This document shows positions 4,485 through 5,195 of a stretch of DNA of 5,195 nucleotides, in pieces (position 1 is the first letter of the stretch; every line of letters begins with the position of its first letter). Location: the NCBI GenBank assembly GCA_947491175.1, contig CANLIF010000089.1:1-5195 (forward strand), written 5' to 3'. The position numbers and the translations under genes are program-made. The notes under the pieces were generated by a model. It saw only the letters and a list, made by a program, of their open reading frames with translations. It did not search any database and was not told the origin of the DNA. Source of the stretch: Actinomycetota bacterium. Its GTDB lineage: Bacteria; Actinomycetota; Actinomycetes; S36-B12; UBA5976.

Positions 4485-4507
4485 GTCCTCACACCTTTCG
4501 GTGTTTC
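4449..4507 (-). repeat. Two perfect 27-bp tandem copies of a start-region hairpin
   Basis: Bases 4449-4475 and 4481-4507 are identical over 27 positions, with a period of 32. Read on the reverse strand, each copy holds a hairpin ACACC-GAAA-GGTGT (a GNRA tetraloop) followed directly by GAGGAC and ATGA. The unit therefore carries structure, ribosome site and start codon together. The period is not a multiple of three, so the upstream start is out of frame with the gene. A slipped-strand duplication is the simplest origin. Confidence 0.9.
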
Positions 4508-4527
4508 GATACCCACACCCCAAGACT

Positions 4528-4902
4528 ATGTCGGCTAGTTTGGCGAATGTGGGATCACGCCGTTGTTCTAAGCCATCATGCAGTAAGCGAGCTGTTGCGA
4601 CGCTGACGTATGTCTATGCTGACTCCACCGCAGTCCTTGGTCCACTGGCAACTTATGCTGAACCCCATTGCTATGACTTATGTGAAGACCACGCAGCTCG
4701 CATGACTGCGCCACGTGGTTGGGACGTAGTACGACTTGCTCCAGATCCAGAAGCCTTAAAGCCCAGCGTTGGTGACATCGAGGCATTGGCTAATGCAGTG
4801 CGTGAAATTGGCCGAGTCGAACCTGCAGCCCAGACAGTGGAAGTTAATCGCCGTGGGCATTTGCGAGTGCTGCGCGACTCTGGACAAGACCCACAAAGCT
4901 AA
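4528..4902 (+). CDS. DUF3499 family protein, putative zinc-binding
   Basis: This 124-residue protein carries the DUF3499 signature AVATLTYVYADSTAVLGPLA (22-41), then TYAEPHCYDLCEDHA (42-56) and TAPRGWDVVRL. Two potential metal pairs are visible, C13-X4-C18 and H47-C48-X3-C52-X2-H55, suggesting a zinc-ribbon-like N-terminal half. The C-terminal third is variable and likely flexible. The function is unknown; the family is actinobacterial and usually sits upstream of manB, as here (57-base gap). ATG 4528 is used as the start, but no Shine-Dalgarno precedes it. GTG at 4549 would give the compact N-terminus M-G-S-R-R-C typical of homologues; a TAGTTT (4536-4541) lies 7 bases before it, as in a leaderless promoter. 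The frame stays open back to about 4399, but that part lies opposite the neighbouring gene and is not credible. Confidence 0.85.
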   Translation: MSASLANVGSRRCSKPSCSKRAVATLTYVYADSTAVLGPLATYAEPHCYDLCEDHAARMTAPRGWDVVRLAPDPEALKPSVGDIEALANAVREIGRVEPAAQTVEVNRRGHLRVLRDSGQDPQS

Positions 4903-4947
4903 TTTGAAAAATACTTAAGCCCTAAAGGCTGAGCAACTGGCTACTCC

Positions 4948-4953
4948 TAGACT
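4948..4953 (+). promoter_or_regulatory. -10 element for leaderless manB
   Basis: TAGACT fits the actinobacterial TANNNT -10 pattern. It ends exactly 6 bases before the manB ATG at 4960, so the transcript would begin at or next to the start codon. No Shine-Dalgarno is seen in front of that ATG, and no clear -35 is found, which is common for leaderless promoters in this phylum. Confidence 0.45.
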
Positions 4954-4959
4954 TAAAGA

Positions 4960-5195
4960 ATGCGCGATTTATCAGCCCTAATTAAGGCCTATGACATTCG
5001 CGGTGTTGTGCCCGACCAGTGGGGACCGGATTTATCCCGTGAGGTTGGAACTGCTTTTGTCGAAGTCTTGGGTATTAGGTCAAGTGATGGCGGGGCTGGA
5101 CGCATTGTGGTTGGGCATGACATGCGCCCAACTGGCCCAGATTTAGTCGCAGCCTTCATCGATGGGGTAACAGCAGCTGGGGTAGATGTGGTCAA
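4960..5195 (+). CDS. manB: ManB-type phosphomannomutase/phosphoglucomutase, N-terminal part
   Basis: 78 codons are visible before the window ends; full-length members are about 450-460 residues. The start reads MRDLSALIKAYDIRGVVPDQ, with the phosphohexomutase block K9-A-Y-D-I-R-G15, whose arginine helps bind phosphate. This is followed by the domain-I strand RIVVGHDMRPTGPDLVAAF (from about residue 50). The phosphoserine loop (TASHNP-like) lies beyond the edge, so catalytic completeness cannot be judged. The enzyme interconverts mannose-6-phosphate and mannose-1-phosphate (some also glucose phosphates) for GDP-mannose and cell-envelope glycans. Position after DUF3499 and whiB matches the conserved actinobacterial block and favours ManB over phosphoglucosamine mutase. 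The message is probably leaderless. Confidence 0.88.
   Translation, partial: MRDLSALIKAYDIRGVVPDQWGPDLSREVGTAFVEVLGIRSSDGGAGRIVVGHDMRPTGPDLVAAFIDGVTAAGVDVV

Noticed and set aside
4449..4507. The two 27-bp copies as a minimal CRISPR array
   Set aside because: The copies are only 5 bases apart with no spacer of useful length, there are only two, and the unit contains a ribosome site and start codon.
4399..4527. N-terminal extension of the DUF3499 frame by 43 codons
   Set aside because: It lies opposite the start of the zincin-family gene and covers the tandem repeat; its translation is unlike any DUF3499 N-terminus I know.
4918..4930. AGCC-CTAAA-GGCT as a terminator between the DUF3499 gene and manB
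   Set aside because: The stem is only 4 bp with no T tract after it; it is not supported as a terminator.
4989..5195. Reverse-strand 68-codon frame open at the right edge
   Set aside because: It is the shadow of manB, whose forward frame carries the K-A-Y-D-I-R-G phosphohexomutase block.

Overview
This is an actinobacterial chromosome segment. The evidence is a BldC-type MerR-like regulator, a WhiB protein of the WhiB/WhiB2 (WhmD) clade, tRNA genes without an encoded CCA end, and the block whiB / zincin-like 'metallopeptidase family' gene / DUF3499 gene / manB. From memory this is the order and orientation seen around whiB2-manB in Mycobacterium and, with local differences, in Streptomyces. 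By eye the base composition is close to 50% GC with many A/T-ending codons. That is low for the phylum and suggests a small-genome free-living (for example aquatic) actinobacterium; this placement is inference.

Layout. 1-189: regulatory DNA upstream of bldC, with a possible edge-truncated divergent frame. 190-399 (+): bldC, followed by a probable terminator. 526-855 (+): a cluster of tRNA-Glu(TTC), tRNA-Asp(GTC) and tRNA-Phe(GAA). 856-1084: a convergent intergenic region with inverted repeats and a 12-bp copy of the tRNA-Phe 3' end. 1085-3384 (-): a two-gene operon, diaminopropionate ammonia-lyase (dpaL) then an M20 metallopeptidase/amidohydrolase. 3385-3685: a structured divergent intergenic region with a promoter for whiB, a dyad inside that promoter, an upstream nested palindrome and a strong leader hairpin. 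3686-3946 (+): whiB, then a probable terminator. 4009-4452 (-): a zincin-fold family protein lacking a recognisable HExxH. 4449-4507: a 27-bp perfect tandem duplication of that gene's translation start region. 4528-4902 (+): DUF3499 protein. 4960-end (+): start of manB, a phosphomannomutase/phosphoglucomutase-family gene cut by the window edge and probably leaderless.

How the genes fit together. bldC and whiB are regulators of the developmental/cell-division type. dpaL and the M20 gene form a catabolic pair: the lyase breaks 2,3-diaminopropionate into pyruvate and ammonia, and the M20 enzyme probably frees a related substrate from an acylated or peptide form. The same kind of pair (ygeX-ygeY) is adjacent in E. 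coli. manB feeds mannose-1-phosphate into glycan and GDP-mannose synthesis. The most unusual signals lie between the genes: the duplicated start region with an overlapping 11-codon upstream frame, and the structured whiB leader. I saw no CRISPR array, transposase or phage gene.
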